Source: Erythrobacter sp.
GTDB lineage: Bacteria; Pseudomonadota; Alphaproteobacteria; Sphingomonadales; Sphingomonadaceae
DNA: 64,000 nt
Direction: 5' to 3'
Assembly: GCF_024305245.1 (NCBI RefSeq)
Contig: NZ_JAMWYX010000004.1
Coordinates: forward strand, 62,001 to 126,000
The notes below the pieces were generated by a model, which saw nothing but the letters and a program-made list of their open reading frames with translations, was not told the origin of the DNA and made no database searches. Each line of letters begins with the position of its first letter. Positions within the stretch are counted from its first letter, which is position 1. The translations under genes and the position numbers were made by a program. This document shows positions 18,374 through 27,448 of this stretch, in pieces.

Positions 18374-19471
18374 ATGTTCGCAACGAAAATCGCAGCCGCC
18401 GCGCTCACGCTCGAAAGCAGCGCAGGCTTTGCGTCCGCAATCGACGCGCTGGCGGAGCGAAGCCTGTCAGGCCGCGGGTTCCTGCGGGCGGCGTGGTTTG
18501 GTGCAGGGGCAGCAGGGAAGGGGCGGACACTGATCGTCCGGCGCGATAGCGGAAGCATGATCGCGGCCATCCCGACCACCGGATTTGGCCCCACTCCGCT
18601 GGTCACAGCCGTGCTGGGCGCACGCAAGGTGCCGGGCAGTTACTGGCCGTTTCGCGGCATTCAACTGGCGCAGGATACCGATGCGTTCGAACTCGCAGCG
18701 GCGCTCCGCCATCCGGCTGCGCGCAGCCTTGGCCGCGTGTGGCGGCTCGGCCCGGCGCGCAGCGACGATCCCTCCACGGTGATGTTGGTCGAGGCGGCGC
18801 AGCTGGCCGGTTGGCACGTGCTGTCGCGCCCGGCAGGCACGGCCTGGCTGATCGACTGCGATGCCCTGCGGGCCAAAGGCTGGCCGCAATCCTCGACCGC
18901 GCGGCGGCTGCGGACGGCGTGGCGCAAGCTCGAAGCGCTCGGCACCCCGCGCTGGCGCCATGTGCGCGGCAGCGCGTGGAACGACAGCGTGCTCGACGAC
19001 ATGGGGCGGATCGAGGCGGCAAGCTGGATCGCGCGCACCACCGATGGCAGCGGCGCCAAATTCATGCGCCCGCACCAGCGGCAGGTGTGGCGCGAGGCGC
19101 TGACCGATCCGGTGATCGCGGCAAACCTCGCCGCCACCATTCTGATGCTGGATGATCGCCCGGTTGCCTTCAGCTTCGATCTTCATGACGGGGCGTGGCA
19201 ATACGGGATCGCAGCCAGCTATGCCGAGGACTTGGCGAACTGCAACATCGGCAAGCTGGTCAATTACAAGGTGCTGGAAGATGCGATCGCCGATGGCAGG
19301 TCGGTGATGGACATGGGCACAGGCGACAGCGGCTACAAACGCGCGATGGGGGCATATGCCGGCTATGACCTGGCCGACCTGCTGTTCGTGCGCAGCCGCA
19401 CCGCCGCGCGCGTGCTCGCCAGAATCTGGGGCAAGGCCGCAACCGGAGGGTCCGCAACCCGCAATGGCTGA
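18374..19471 (+). CDS. GNAT-superfamily acetyltransferase (FemAB/CelD-like)
   Basis: A 365-aa cytoplasmic protein. The second half has the features of the BioF2/CelD-like GNAT domain: RRLRTAWRKLEALGTPRW, ILMLDDRPVAFSFDLHDGAWQYGIAASYAEDLANCNIGKLVNYKVLEDAIADG and MDMGTGDSGYKRAMGA. Such proteins occur with exopolysaccharide genes. Start ATG 18374 follows AGGTG; a TTG lies one codon earlier. Its stop overlaps the start of the flippase gene by eight bases, which supports a polysaccharide-linked job. The acyl acceptor is unknown. Confidence 0.75.
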   Translation: MFATKIAAAALTLESSAGFASAIDALAERSLSGRGFLRAAWFGAGAAGKGRTLIVRRDSGSMIAAIPTTGFGPTPLVTAVLGARKVPGSYWPFRGIQLAQDTDAFELAAALRHPAARSLGRVWRLGPARSDDPSTVMLVEAAQLAGWHVLSRPAGTAWLIDCDALRAKGWPQSSTARRLRTAWRKLEALGTPRWRHVRGSAWNDSVLDDMGRIEAASWIARTTDGSGAKFMRPHQRQVWREALTDPVIAANLAATILMLDDRPVAFSFDLHDGAWQYGIAASYAEDLANCNIGKLVNYKVLEDAIADGRSVMDMGTGDSGYKRAMGAYAGYDLADLLFVRSRTAARVLARIWGKAATGGSATRNG

Positions 19472-20945
19472 GGCCGACCCCCTTTCCGCAGGCCCGTCGC
19501 TATCGGCGCAGGTGCGCGCGGCGGTGATCTGGCGTTCGGGCAGTCAGGTGCTGACCCAGATCGTGTCCTGGTGTTCGACCCTGATCGTCATCCGCCTGCT
19601 GGCGCCCGAAGATTACGGCCTGTTCGCGATGGCGCAGGTGATGCTGGTGCTGCTGTCCACCATGAACGGGTGGGGACTGGCGAGCGCGCTGATCCGCGAG
19701 AAGGAAGTTACCGAAGAACGCCTGCGCCAGACGCTGGGGATGCTGATCCTGCTCAATTGCGGGCTGGCCCTGATCCAGTTCCTCGCCGCGCCGCTGGTGG
19801 CGCTGTGGTTCGATCAGCCGATGGTGACCGATCTGCTGCGGGTGCAATCGCTGATTTATCTGGCGGTGCCGTTCAGCGCGCTGCCGCACGCGATCCTCAG
19901 CCGCAAGATGGATTTCCGCCGTCCGGCGCAGGTGCGCCTCGCCGCTGCGCTGACGGGGGCGGCGACCGCGCTGACCGGCGCATTTTCAGGTTGGGGCGTG
20001 TGGACGCTGGTCGCCGCGCCGATGGTGATGTTCATGACCGAGGCGGTCGGCATGACCTGGGCCGCGCGTTCGCCGATCCGCCCCAGCTTCCGCTTTACCG
20101 GGGCAGGTCATATTGCGGGGTTCGGCGGGGTGATGACCGCGACGCAGCTGTTCTGGTTCGTGCAGAGCCAGGCAGATGTGATGATCGCGGGCCGTGTGCT
20201 CGATCCGCATACGCTGGGGGTCTATACCACCGGGCTGTTCCTCGCGCAGTTGCTCGCCGCCAAGTTCGTGCCGCCGATCAACGAGGTCGCCTATGCCGCC
20301 TATTCGCGCCAGACGGGAACGGGGCCGGAGCCGCTGCTCGCCACCATCCGTCTGGTGATGATGGTGGCGCTGCCCGCCTATGCCGGGCTGGCCGTGGTCG
20401 CTCCGGCGCTGGTGCCGGTGCTGCTGGGGGAGAAGTGGATGGAAATCGTCCCGCTGCTGCCGATCCTCGCCGCCGCGATGGCGATGCTGACGCTGCAGAT
20501 CCTGTTTTCGCCCGCCACCAATGCGCGGGGGTTTCCGGGAATCGCGCTGAGGGTGACGATGCTCGGCAGCGTGGTGATGCCCTGCGGCTTCCTGATCGGA
20601 TCGCAGTGGGGCGTGACCGGCTTTGCATGGGGCTGGGTTGGCGGGATGGCAGTGCTGACGGCGGCTACGGTGCGGTTGTCCGGGCGGGTGCTGGGGCTCA
20701 GGCTCGGCGGCTTGATCCGCGCCGTCCTTCCCCCGCTGGCCGCTGCTCTGACGATGGCGGCGGGCGTGGCGCTGGCGCTGCACCTGCTGCCGCCGGTGTT
20801 GCCGCTGGTGGCGCTGGGGAGGGCGGTGATGCTGGGGATCGGGATTTATGGCGCCGCGCTGCACCTGATCGCGCCCGACCGGATGGCCGAAGCGCTGCGT
20901 TTCCTGCGCGAGCGGGGCGAGAGCGAGCCTGCCCCTGCAACCTGA
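19464..20945 (+). CDS. Wzx-like polysaccharide flippase (MOP superfamily)
   Basis: Predicted inner-membrane exporter of lipid-linked sugars, 493 aa with about 12-14 hydrophobic segments. The N-terminus QVRAAVIWRSGSQVLTQIVSWCSTLIVIRLLAPEDYGLFAMAQ is typical of the PST/Wzx group of oligosaccharide flippases. Other features are PLVALWFDQP and RPAQVRLAAALTG. The upstream frame to 19356 lies within the GNAT gene; ATG 19464 overlaps that gene's end. No glycosyltransferase or polymerase is adjacent, so the glycan is unknown. Confidence 0.88.
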   Translation: MAEADPLSAGPSLSAQVRAAVIWRSGSQVLTQIVSWCSTLIVIRLLAPEDYGLFAMAQVMLVLLSTMNGWGLASALIREKEVTEERLRQTLGMLILLNCGLALIQFLAAPLVALWFDQPMVTDLLRVQSLIYLAVPFSALPHAILSRKMDFRRPAQVRLAAALTGAATALTGAFSGWGVWTLVAAPMVMFMTEAVGMTWAARSPIRPSFRFTGAGHIAGFGGVMTATQLFWFVQSQADVMIAGRVLDPHTLGVYTTGLFLAQLLAAKFVPPINEVAYAAYSRQTGTGPEPLLATIRLVMMVALPAYAGLAVVAPALVPVLLGEKWMEIVPLLPILAAAMAMLTLQILFSPATNARGFPGIALRVTMLGSVVMPCGFLIGSQWGVTGFAWGWVGGMAVLTAATVRLSGRVLGLRLGGLIRAVLPPLAAALTMAAGVALALHLLPPVLPLVALGRAVMLGIGIYGAALHLIAPDRMAEALRFLRERGESEPAPAT

Positions 20946-21000
20946 GCCGTAACCGGCACGCGCGATTGACACCGTCGGCGCGATGCGGTTGGGCGGCGGC

Positions 21001-21894
21001 ATGACTGCACTCCGCCCGGCTCCGACCACCCGCACATACGGCGTCAACGGCATCGATCTGGCTGTCCACGAATGGCCGGCGGCCCCCGCTAGCCCATCCC
21101 ACGCTTTGGATGCGCCGCCGCTGGTTTTCGCCCATGCGACCGGGTTTCACGGGCGGGTGTTCGATACCATCATCGCGCAGTTCCCGGCCCATGCCGCCTA
21201 CGCGATCGACCTGCGCGGCCACGGACAATCGGGCGGCGGGCCGATTGCCGATTGGCGGTTGGTCGCCAGCGATGTCGCCGGGTTCCTCGAACAGGCGCAG
21301 ATCAGCGGCGCGATCGGCATCGGGCATTCGATGGGGGCGCACACGCTGTTGCAGGTCGCCGCCGATCATCCGTCCGAGTTCAGCCGCCTGGTGCTATTCG
21401 ATCCGGTGATCCTCGCGCCCGATTACTACACGGGGCCAGAGGCCCTGTTCACCGCCGACAACCCGCACCCGGCAAGCCGCCGCAAGCGCGATTTCGCGTC
21501 GCCCGAGGCGATGATGGAACGGTTCCGCGCGCGCGATCCCTATTGCCTGTTCGATGCGCGGGTGTTCGAGGATTACTGCCGCCACGGACTGGTCCCCGCC
21601 GCATCGGGCGAGGGATACGAACTGGCCTGCGCGCCCGAGGTCGAGGCCAGTGTTTACGCCTCCAGCCGCAGCAACGGCGCGATTCTGGAGGCGGCGAAGA
21701 CCGTCATGCTGCCGGTGCTGGTGGTGCGCGCCAAGGCCAGTGACCTCACCGATTTCAAAAGCTCGCCGACCTGGCCGGAACTCGCTGCGATCCTGCCGCA
21801 GGGCGAAGATCTTTACCGTCCCGACCGGACCCATTTTCACCCGTTCGAAGACCCGGAAGATGCGGCGCGGATCATCGCCGGGATGATCGGCTGA
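21001..21894 (+). CDS. Alpha/beta-hydrolase fold protein
   Basis: Predicted soluble esterase-like hydrolase of 297 aa. The oxyanion region FAHATGFHGRVFD, the nucleophile elbow IGHSMGAHTLL (Ser), a D near the C-terminal strand (RAKASDLTDF) and a catalytic-type His in DRTHFHPFEDPEDAARI are present. An ATG six codons earlier (20983) is possible. The substrate is unknown. It ends 18 bases before the parS-like palindrome. Confidence 0.85.
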   Translation: MTALRPAPTTRTYGVNGIDLAVHEWPAAPASPSHALDAPPLVFAHATGFHGRVFDTIIAQFPAHAAYAIDLRGHGQSGGGPIADWRLVASDVAGFLEQAQISGAIGIGHSMGAHTLLQVAADHPSEFSRLVLFDPVILAPDYYTGPEALFTADNPHPASRRKRDFASPEAMMERFRARDPYCLFDARVFEDYCRHGLVPAASGEGYELACAPEVEASVYASSRSNGAILEAAKTVMLPVLVVRAKASDLTDFKSSPTWPELAAILPQGEDLYRPDRTHFHPFEDPEDAARIIAGMIG

Positions 21895-21912
21895 GGGCGC
21901 CGGGTTTCGGCA

Positions 21913-21932
21913 AATGTTTCACGTGAAACATT
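21913..21932. promoter_or_regulatory. parS centromere-like ParB-binding site
   Basis: The core 21915-21930 reads TGTTTCACGTGAAACA, identical to the conserved chromosomal parS consensus. Symmetry continues two bases on each side, giving a 20-bp perfect palindrome. It sits in the 47-base convergent gap between the alpha/beta hydrolase and fliS. ParB (and possibly SMC) should load here and help segregate the origin region. parA and parB are not in the window. No second copy was seen. Confidence 0.85.
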
Positions 21933-21941
21933 GCTAGCTGC

Positions 21942-22310
21942 TCACCCCGCCGCCGCCAACAGATCGCGCAGATCGCCGCGTACGCGGGCGATCTCCTCTG
22001 GCCGGGCGCGGGCGAAGTTCGCGCCGATCTGGCTTGCCAGTCCGCCGTAGAATGTGACGAGACTGCCGTGCAGCGGGTGTTCGGGCGCGACCGAGCGGGC
22101 GAGCCACAAGGTGATCGTCTGCGCCCGCGTCAGCGCCTCGCGCGGGATGGTATCCGGGTCGCGCTCCAATGCCAGCAGCGCCTGCCCAAGCGCGGCGATC
22201 GCTTCCTCCAGACAGATGCGGGTGAGATCGGCAGCGCTCGACGCTTCGACCCGGGCGTCGAGTTCGACCCGGCGATAGGCGGCGGCGGGATTGCGGGAAA
22301 GCAGTTGCAT
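21942..22310 (-). CDS. fliS: Flagellar export chaperone FliS
   Basis: A 122-aa cytoplasmic chaperone for flagellin before export. The protein is nearly all helical, with the N-terminal AYRRVELDARVEASSAADLTRICLEEAIAALGQALLALERD typical of FliS. It is the last gene of the fli operon, 13 bases after fliD. A separate fliT is absent. Placement after fliD matches fliD-fliS order elsewhere. The parS-like site follows its stop. Confidence 0.85.
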   Translation of the reverse strand: MQLLSRNPAAAYRRVELDARVEASSAADLTRICLEEAIAALGQALLALERDPDTIPREALTRAQTITLWLARSVAPEHPLHGSLVTFYGGLASQIGANFARARPEEIARVRGDLRDLLAAAG

Positions 22311-22323
22311 GTCCGGTGCTCTC

Positions 22324-23769
22324 TCAGTTGTCCGCCGACCAGATATCGACCTGCTGGCGAATGAAGGTCAGCGTCGATTGCGAGGCCGCGACCCGGCGTT
22401 CGGACGCAGCCAGATCGCGGGTCAGGCGTTCGCGCAAATTTTCCTGCTGTTCGGCGATCCGGGCCAGCCGATCGTCGCTGCGTTCGAGCTGCGCCTCGAA
22501 CCGTCGCACCGATCCGCCCAGCGATCCGGGATCGTTGACGAGGCTGTTGTCGCGCGCAAACCGGTCAATGGTGGCGAACACGCCCGAAGGCCCGACGGTG
22601 AACATCGCGGCGACCGCATTCGGGCTGGTTTCGAGCGCCTGATTGAGCCGCGCCGTGTCCAGCCGGAAGGTACCGTCACGGTTCAGCACAAGCCCCAGAT
22701 CGGCCAGCGTGCGCGGCTCCCCCGCACCTGCGCCCGGCATCACCACCTGCCCGGCCAGTGCCGCCAGATCGCGGCGCAATTCGCGCGCGCCCGGATCATT
22801 GCCAAGCTCGCCGCCGAGCGGGGAGGCGAGGTCTTTCACCTGCGCGGAAATATCGTTCAGCGCCGCGACGAAATCGCTCATCACACCGGAAATCGCATCG
22901 GTGTTGTTGGCGAAGGTCAGGCTGGTCGGCGCTCCGGTGTTGGTGCCGGTGAGGTTGAGGGTGAAACCGCCCGGCAGCCCGGTGACGCGGTTGGAGGCGC
23001 TGGTCATCGCTACGGTATCGAGCAGGAATTCGGCATCGCTGGCGTCGGCGCGCAGTTCGCCTGCATCGCTGGCCGGGTTCCAGCCGAGGTAGCTGAGGTC
23101 GCCCGGCACCGCGCCGCCGCCCGCGCCTGCGGGTTCCAGCACAAAGCCGTTCGCCGCGCCCTCGGCGCCCTTCAGCACCAGCTGCGCGCCGTCGGCGCCA
23201 GTGGCGACATAGGCGCTCACCGCGCCGCCGCTTTCGCGGGTGATCCTGGCCGCCAGCGTCGCGAGCGTATCGTCGGAGGTGACAGTGATCGCCAGCGGAT
23301 CGCGCGCGGCATCGGCGGTAAAGTTGCCAGCGCCCGCTGTACCGAACCGGATGTTCAGCGTGCCTTCGCCGACCAGATCATCGCGGCTGGCATAGGCATT
23401 GCCGACCAGCGTCTGCCCCTGCGCAAGGCTGGTGACTTCGAGCGAGTATGTGCCGCGCGGGGATAGTCCAGCAGGCACGCTGACCCGCGCCACGCCGGGA
23501 TTGCCCAGCTCGCCGCGCGGGGCGAGATCGCCATTGCGGATCCGGTCGCCCAAGGCACTGGCAAGGCTGGTCACGGCATTGCGCAATTGCCCGGCGGCGG
23601 AAATCTGCGCTTCGAGCGTTTCGCGCCGCGCCTCCACGGTGTTGCGCTGAAAGGCAAAGCTGGCGTCGGAGATATTGCTGGCGAGTGCGATAAAATCGAT
23701 GCCGCTGCCTGCGCCAAGCGCCGAGATGATCGAGGAGCCGGGATTTTCCATGTCCTGAATAACGGACAT
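22324..23769 (-). CDS. fliD: Flagellar filament cap protein FliD (HAP2)
   Basis: A 481-aa secreted cap protein that folds flagellin at the filament tip. It starts with SSIISALGAGSGIDFIALASNISDASFAFQRN and has a middle region of Ala/Gly-rich beta structure. A C-terminal coiled segment (DNSLVNDPGSLGGSVRRFEAQLERSDDRLARIAEQQENLRERL) is typical of FliD. There is no signal peptide, as expected for a type III substrate. An alternative start is the ATG at 23751. It lies 12 bases after flhB. Confidence 0.9.
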   Translation of the reverse strand: MSVIQDMENPGSSIISALGAGSGIDFIALASNISDASFAFQRNTVEARRETLEAQISAAGQLRNAVTSLASALGDRIRNGDLAPRGELGNPGVARVSVPAGLSPRGTYSLEVTSLAQGQTLVGNAYASRDDLVGEGTLNIRFGTAGAGNFTADAARDPLAITVTSDDTLATLAARITRESGGAVSAYVATGADGAQLVLKGAEGAANGFVLEPAGAGGGAVPGDLSYLGWNPASDAGELRADASDAEFLLDTVAMTSASNRVTGLPGGFTLNLTGTNTGAPTSLTFANNTDAISGVMSDFVAALNDISAQVKDLASPLGGELGNDPGARELRRDLAALAGQVVMPGAGAGEPRTLADLGLVLNRDGTFRLDTARLNQALETSPNAVAAMFTVGPSGVFATIDRFARDNSLVNDPGSLGGSVRRFEAQLERSDDRLARIAEQQENLRERLTRDLAASERRVAASQSTLTFIRQQVDIWSADN

Positions 23770-23781
23770 CAGCGGCGGGGT

Positions 23782-24918
23782 TTAAGCCTGCATCGGCAGC
23801 TTTCCATCGCCGTCGAAACACAATTCGGGTGGCACCGCCACCGCCGGGCGGCGCGGGTGCTGGCCGCGTTTCAGCGCCAGCACGAACGCCACCAGCGAAG
23901 CGATCGCGACATACAGCTCCTCGCGCACCATCTGGTTCGGCTGCGTGGTGAAATAGACTGCGCGGGCAAGCTGCGGATATTCCAGCACGGGCAGCCCATC
24001 CTCGCCTGCGATCTCGCGCATGGCGAGCGCGGTATCGCCGCGCCCCTTGGCCAACACCACCGGAGCAGGTGCCAGCGCGGGATCATAGGTCAGCGCGACC
24101 GCGAAATGCAGCGGGTTGACGATCACGAACTGCGCCTCCTTCATCGCCTTGGCGACCCCGCCGCGCGCCAGATCGCGCTGACGCTGGCGGCGGGCGGATT
24201 TCATCTCGGGCGAGCCTTCGGCCTGCTTGTGCTCGTCGCGCATGTCCTGCAGGCTCATCTTCAGCCGCTTGTCGCGCTGGAAACGTTGCAGCGGATAATC
24301 GATCATTGCGATCACCGCGAGCCCGGCCAGCAGTGCGCCGACCAGCCCGGTAATCGCCCCGGTCGCAATCCCGATCTGCGCCTCCAGCGGGCTGCGGCCC
24401 AGCACCAGCAGCGCAGGCAGCTGCGCCGCTGCCCAGAACCACGCGATCCCGCCCAGCAAGCCCAGTTTCAGCAGGCCCTTGCCCAGCTCGATCAACCCCT
24501 GCCAGCCGAAAATCCGTTTCAGCCCGGAAAGCGGGTTGATGCGCGAGGCCTTGAACGCCGCATTGCCGGGGACGAAGCGCCCTTCGCCCAGCAGCAATTG
24601 CGAAACCACCGTCACCAGCGCCGCTATCAGCCCCAGCGCCATCACCGGCGGCAGGATCGCGGCGGCAGCATTCGCCATCGCTGCGCCTGGCGCAAACCCG
24701 TCGAGCGCGCCGCGATCGAACATGAAGCCTGCGCGGGCCGTCGCCGCCATGCTGTCCGCCAGCCACGGCCCCAGGCCCAGCAGCGCCAGCGCACCGGTGC
24801 CGGTCGCGGCCACGGTGGCCACCTCCTTCGACCGCAGCACATCGCCCTTCTTGGCGGCATCGCTGCGGCGCTTGGGGGTGGGATCGAATGTCTTTTCACC
24901 CGGAGTTTCTTCAGCCAT
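23782..24918 (-). CDS. flhB: Flagellar export switch protein FlhB with NPLH in place of NPTH
   Basis: A 378-aa inner-membrane export-gate component that controls substrate switching from hook to filament. The start MAEETPGEKTFDPTPKRRSDAAKKGDVLRSKEV and four hydrophobic segments are typical. The autocleavage motif reads NPLH (residues 268-271, 24106-24117) instead of NPTH; Asn-Pro, between which cleavage occurs, is kept. The start at 24918 overlaps the fliR stop (TGATG). The frame stays open upstream to 25266, inside fliR, but that part is not FlhB. Confidence 0.95.
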   Translation of the reverse strand: MAEETPGEKTFDPTPKRRSDAAKKGDVLRSKEVATVAATGTGALALLGLGPWLADSMAATARAGFMFDRGALDGFAPGAAMANAAAAILPPVMALGLIAALVTVVSQLLLGEGRFVPGNAAFKASRINPLSGLKRIFGWQGLIELGKGLLKLGLLGGIAWFWAAAQLPALLVLGRSPLEAQIGIATGAITGLVGALLAGLAVIAMIDYPLQRFQRDKRLKMSLQDMRDEHKQAEGSPEMKSARRQRQRDLARGGVAKAMKEAQFVIVNPLHFAVALTYDPALAPAPVVLAKGRGDTALAMREIAGEDGLPVLEYPQLARAVYFTTQPNQMVREELYVAIASLVAFVLALKRGQHPRRPAVAVPPELCFDGDGKLPMQA

Positions 24919-25709
24919 CAGCGCGGCTCCTGCGTGACCAGCGTCGTGGCCTGATCCAGCCCGGCCTCGATCACGCCTGCGAACTGTTCCACCATCACCG
25001 GGATGGCGATGATCAGCGCGGCGATCCCCGCCAGCACGCCTGCAGGCAGGCCGAGCGCGAACAGGTTGAGCGCCGGGGCCGAGCGCGCGACCATCCCGGT
25101 CACCACCTGAACCAGCAGCAGCACCAGCACGACCGGCAGCGCGATGGCGGCTGCGGTGGCGAGGCCATACCCCATGAACATCACCACGCTCTGCGCCCGC
25201 CACGTCCCGAAGGCGAATTCGCCTGCAGGCAGCAATCGGTAGCTTTCGATCAGCAGTTCGAACCACAGCAGATGCGCGCCGATGGCGTAGAACAGCAGGC
25301 TGAGCACAAGCCCGAAAAACGTGCCCAGCGCGCCCGATTGCGCGCCGCTGCTGGGATCGATCGAGGTGGCGATGGCAAGGCCCATGGTGCCCGAAATCTG
25401 CTCGGCCGCGATCAGCGGGATTGCAAAGGCGAGTTGCAGCACGAACCCCAGTGCGGCGCCGACCAGCATTTCATGGAGCACGGCGAGGACGGCGGCGAAA
25501 CTCAGCATCGCAGGCGCTGGCGCGAGCGGCACCCAGGTCGCAACGAAGAACCCCAAAACGATGCTGAGCAGGATGCGCACCGGCGCGGGCACGGCCATGC
25601 CGCCCACCATCGGCGCGGCCATCAGCGCTGCGCCGCAGCGGATCGACAGGAAGAATATCTGCCACAACTGCCCTTCAAGGCTGCCCAAGCCGAAATCGAG
25701 CACGTTCAC
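24918..25709 (-). CDS. fliR: Flagellar export-gate protein FliR
   Basis: A 263-aa integral membrane protein of the FliPQR export gate, with about six hydrophobic segments. It starts with GTG (25709); the N-terminal VLDFGLGSLEGQLWQIFFLSIRCGAALMAAPMVGG resembles FliR, and a GGAG lies about ten bases before the start. FliQ ends four bases upstream; the stop overlaps flhB. It is ordered fliP-fliQ-fliR-flhB as in most flagellar clusters. Confidence 0.93.
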   Translation of the reverse strand: MNVLDFGLGSLEGQLWQIFFLSIRCGAALMAAPMVGGMAVPAPVRILLSIVLGFFVATWVPLAPAPAMLSFAAVLAVLHEMLVGAALGFVLQLAFAIPLIAAEQISGTMGLAIATSIDPSSGAQSGALGTFFGLVLSLLFYAIGAHLLWFELLIESYRLLPAGEFAFGTWRAQSVVMFMGYGLATAAAIALPVVLVLLLVQVVTGMVARSAPALNLFALGLPAGVLAGIAALIIAIPVMVEQFAGVIEAGLDQATTLVTQEPR

Positions 25710-25713
25710 CCGG

Positions 25714-25995
25714 TCACGCTCCGGTTCGGGCGATCTGGGCGACCTGCGCCATGATCTCGCGCATAAAATCGGCCAGCAGGCCCATCATCGCCGCCCCCAG
25801 CACCACAAACACCAGTGCGGTCACAGCCAGTTTCGGGATGAAGCTGAGCGTCTGTTCATTGACCGATGTCGCGGCCTGAATGATGCCGACGACAAGGCCG
25901 ACCACCAGCGCCGCGATCAGCGCAGGCCCGGCGATCAGCGCGGTGACCCACAGCGTCTGGTCGGCCAGCGCGAGGAGGGCGGCGTCTTCCTGCAT
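25714..25995 (-). CDS. fliQ: Flagellar export-gate protein FliQ
   Basis: A 93-aa protein with two membrane helices (LWVTALIAGPALIAALVVGLVVGIIQAA and KLAVTALVFVVLGAAMMGLLADFM) joined by TSVNEQTLSFIP, the usual FliQ loop. The ATG overlaps the fliP stop (TGATG). Confidence 0.95.
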   Translation of the reverse strand: MQEDAALLALADQTLWVTALIAGPALIAALVVGLVVGIIQAATSVNEQTLSFIPKLAVTALVFVVLGAAMMGLLADFMREIMAQVAQIARTGA

Positions 25996-26804
25996 CAGGC
26001 GAAGCTCATCGCTAGGCTGCCCATCAGCAGCGCCCAGCCATCGACCAGCACGAACAGCAAAAGCTTGAACGGCAGAGATATAATTGTGGGGCTGAGCATC
26101 ATCATGCCGAGGCTCATCAGCACGCTCGCCACCACCAGATCGATCACCAGAAACGGCAGGAAGATCATGAAGCCGATCTGGAACGCCGTTTCCAATTCGC
26201 TGGTGACGAAGGCGGGAAGCAGGATCGAGAACGGCACGTCCGCGCCGCTGGCAAACGTCCCACCCCCGGCAATATCGGTGAACATCATCAGGTTCGCTTC
26301 ACGCGTCTGGCGCAGCATGAAAGCGTGGAATGCCTCTCCGCCCTGCGCGATGGCCGCATCGGCGCCGATCGTCCCGGCGGCATAGGGCGCAATCGCCTGC
26401 GCGTTCACCAGTTCCAGCGTCGGCGCCATCACGAACAGCGACAGGAACAGCGCGAGCCCCGCCAGCACCTGTCCCGGCGGCGAGCCTTGCAGGCCCAACG
26501 CCTGCCGCAATATCGCCAGCACCACCAGAATGCGCAGGAAGCTTGTCATCATCAGCACCAACGCGGGCAGGATGGTGAGCAGGCTCATCACTACCAGCAA
26601 TTGCAGCGACAGGCTCAGCGGGCTGTCCCCCTCTGCATTGCCCGCGCCGTTCTCGCCAAGCGCGCGCTCGATCGCGGAGCCGACACCGGCGGTGATCGGA
26701 TCGGGCGCAGGCGCCGCGGCGTGGGCCATATCGGGCAGGGCCAGAAACATGGTTAACGCAGCAAGGCATGCCAGGGCCGTGCGGGCAATCGACGACGCGC
26801 GCAT
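25995..26804 (-). CDS. fliP: Flagellar export-gate protein FliP
   Basis: A 269-aa core export-gate protein. It has a cleavable signal peptide (CLAALTMFLALPDMAHA), then SLSLQLLVVMSLLTILPALVLMMTSFLRILVVLAILRQALGLQGSPPGQVLAGLALFLSLFVM, the most conserved FliP stretch, and a C-terminal pair of helices. The start ATG 26804 overlaps the fliO stop (TAATG). Upstream in-frame sequence belongs to fliO/fliN shadow frames. Confidence 0.95.
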   Translation of the reverse strand: MRASSIARTALACLAALTMFLALPDMAHAAAPAPDPITAGVGSAIERALGENGAGNAEGDSPLSLSLQLLVVMSLLTILPALVLMMTSFLRILVVLAILRQALGLQGSPPGQVLAGLALFLSLFVMAPTLELVNAQAIAPYAAGTIGADAAIAQGGEAFHAFMLRQTREANLMMFTDIAGGGTFASGADVPFSILLPAFVTSELETAFQIGFMIFLPFLVIDLVVASVLMSLGMMMLSPTIISLPFKLLLFVLVDGWALLMGSLAMSFA

Positions 26805-27091
26805 TACTCGCTCTCCGGCTTTTCGGCAGGGGTTTCGGCCAGCCGCACCATCCCGTGGCGCGATAGGCCGAGCAGGATCTCGCGCTCGCGGAACCGCACC
26901 ACGGCGAGCTTCACACCCGGCGCGATCAGGCTGGTTTCGATCAATTGCAGATGCCGCCCGCCCCCGCGCGTTCCGGCACCCGGTTGTCCGGCAAGCCGCG
27001 TCTGCATCGCGCGGGTCAGCCACAGGCTTCCCCAGATCAGCCCCGCCAGCAGCGGCAGCAGCAGCGCAAGGCGCAGAAGATATTCGAGCAT
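26804..27091 (-). CDS. fliO: Flagellar assembly protein FliO
   Basis: A 95-aa protein with one N-terminal membrane helix (LEYLLRLALLLPLLAGLIWGSLWL) and a short cytoplasmic beta domain (LQLIETSLIAPGVKLAVVRFREREILLGLSRHGM), the normal FliO plan. FliO helps FliP assemble. It lies between fliN and fliP, 12 bases after fliN. Confidence 0.85.
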   Translation of the reverse strand: MLEYLLRLALLLPLLAGLIWGSLWLTRAMQTRLAGQPGAGTRGGGRHLQLIETSLIAPGVKLAVVRFREREILLGLSRHGMVRLAETPAEKPESE

Positions 27092-27103
27092 CGCCCCGCC
27101 CTG

Positions 27104-27448
27104 TCAGAGCACGTCGGCCGCGCCGAATGCCGGATCGGCGGGCGCAGCGGAACCGGCGGCATCGGCGGTCGCAGGCATGGGGGGCACGTCCTGCCCGTCC
27201 TCGCCCACCAGATGGACGATGCGCAAGGCAAAGCGGCCCTTTTCCGCCACCACCTCGCCGCGGGCGATCACCCGGCCATTGGCGGTCACGTCGAGCAGTT
27301 CATCGGTCAGCCGGTCGAGCGCAACGGTGCTGCCTTCGCCGAGCTGGAGGACATCGCGCAGCGGCATTTGCGTGCGGCCCAGTTCGACCGACAGGCGCAC
27401 GGCAACCGCGCCGAAGCGGTGGAATTGCGAAGGGTTGAATTCACTCAT
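27104..27448 (-). CDS. fliN: Flagellar motor switch protein FliN
   Basis: A 114-aa C-ring component. The SpoA domain is visible: VRLSVELGRTQMPLRDVLQLGEGSTVALDRLTDELLDVTANGRVIARGEVVAEKGRFALRIVHLV. An acidic/Ala-rich tail follows. The ATG overlaps the fliM stop (ATGA); the longer open frame to 27793 lies inside fliM. Confidence 0.94.
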   Translation of the reverse strand: MSEFNPSQFHRFGAVAVRLSVELGRTQMPLRDVLQLGEGSTVALDRLTDELLDVTANGRVIARGEVVAEKGRFALRIVHLVGEDGQDVPPMPATADAAGSAAPADPAFGAADVL

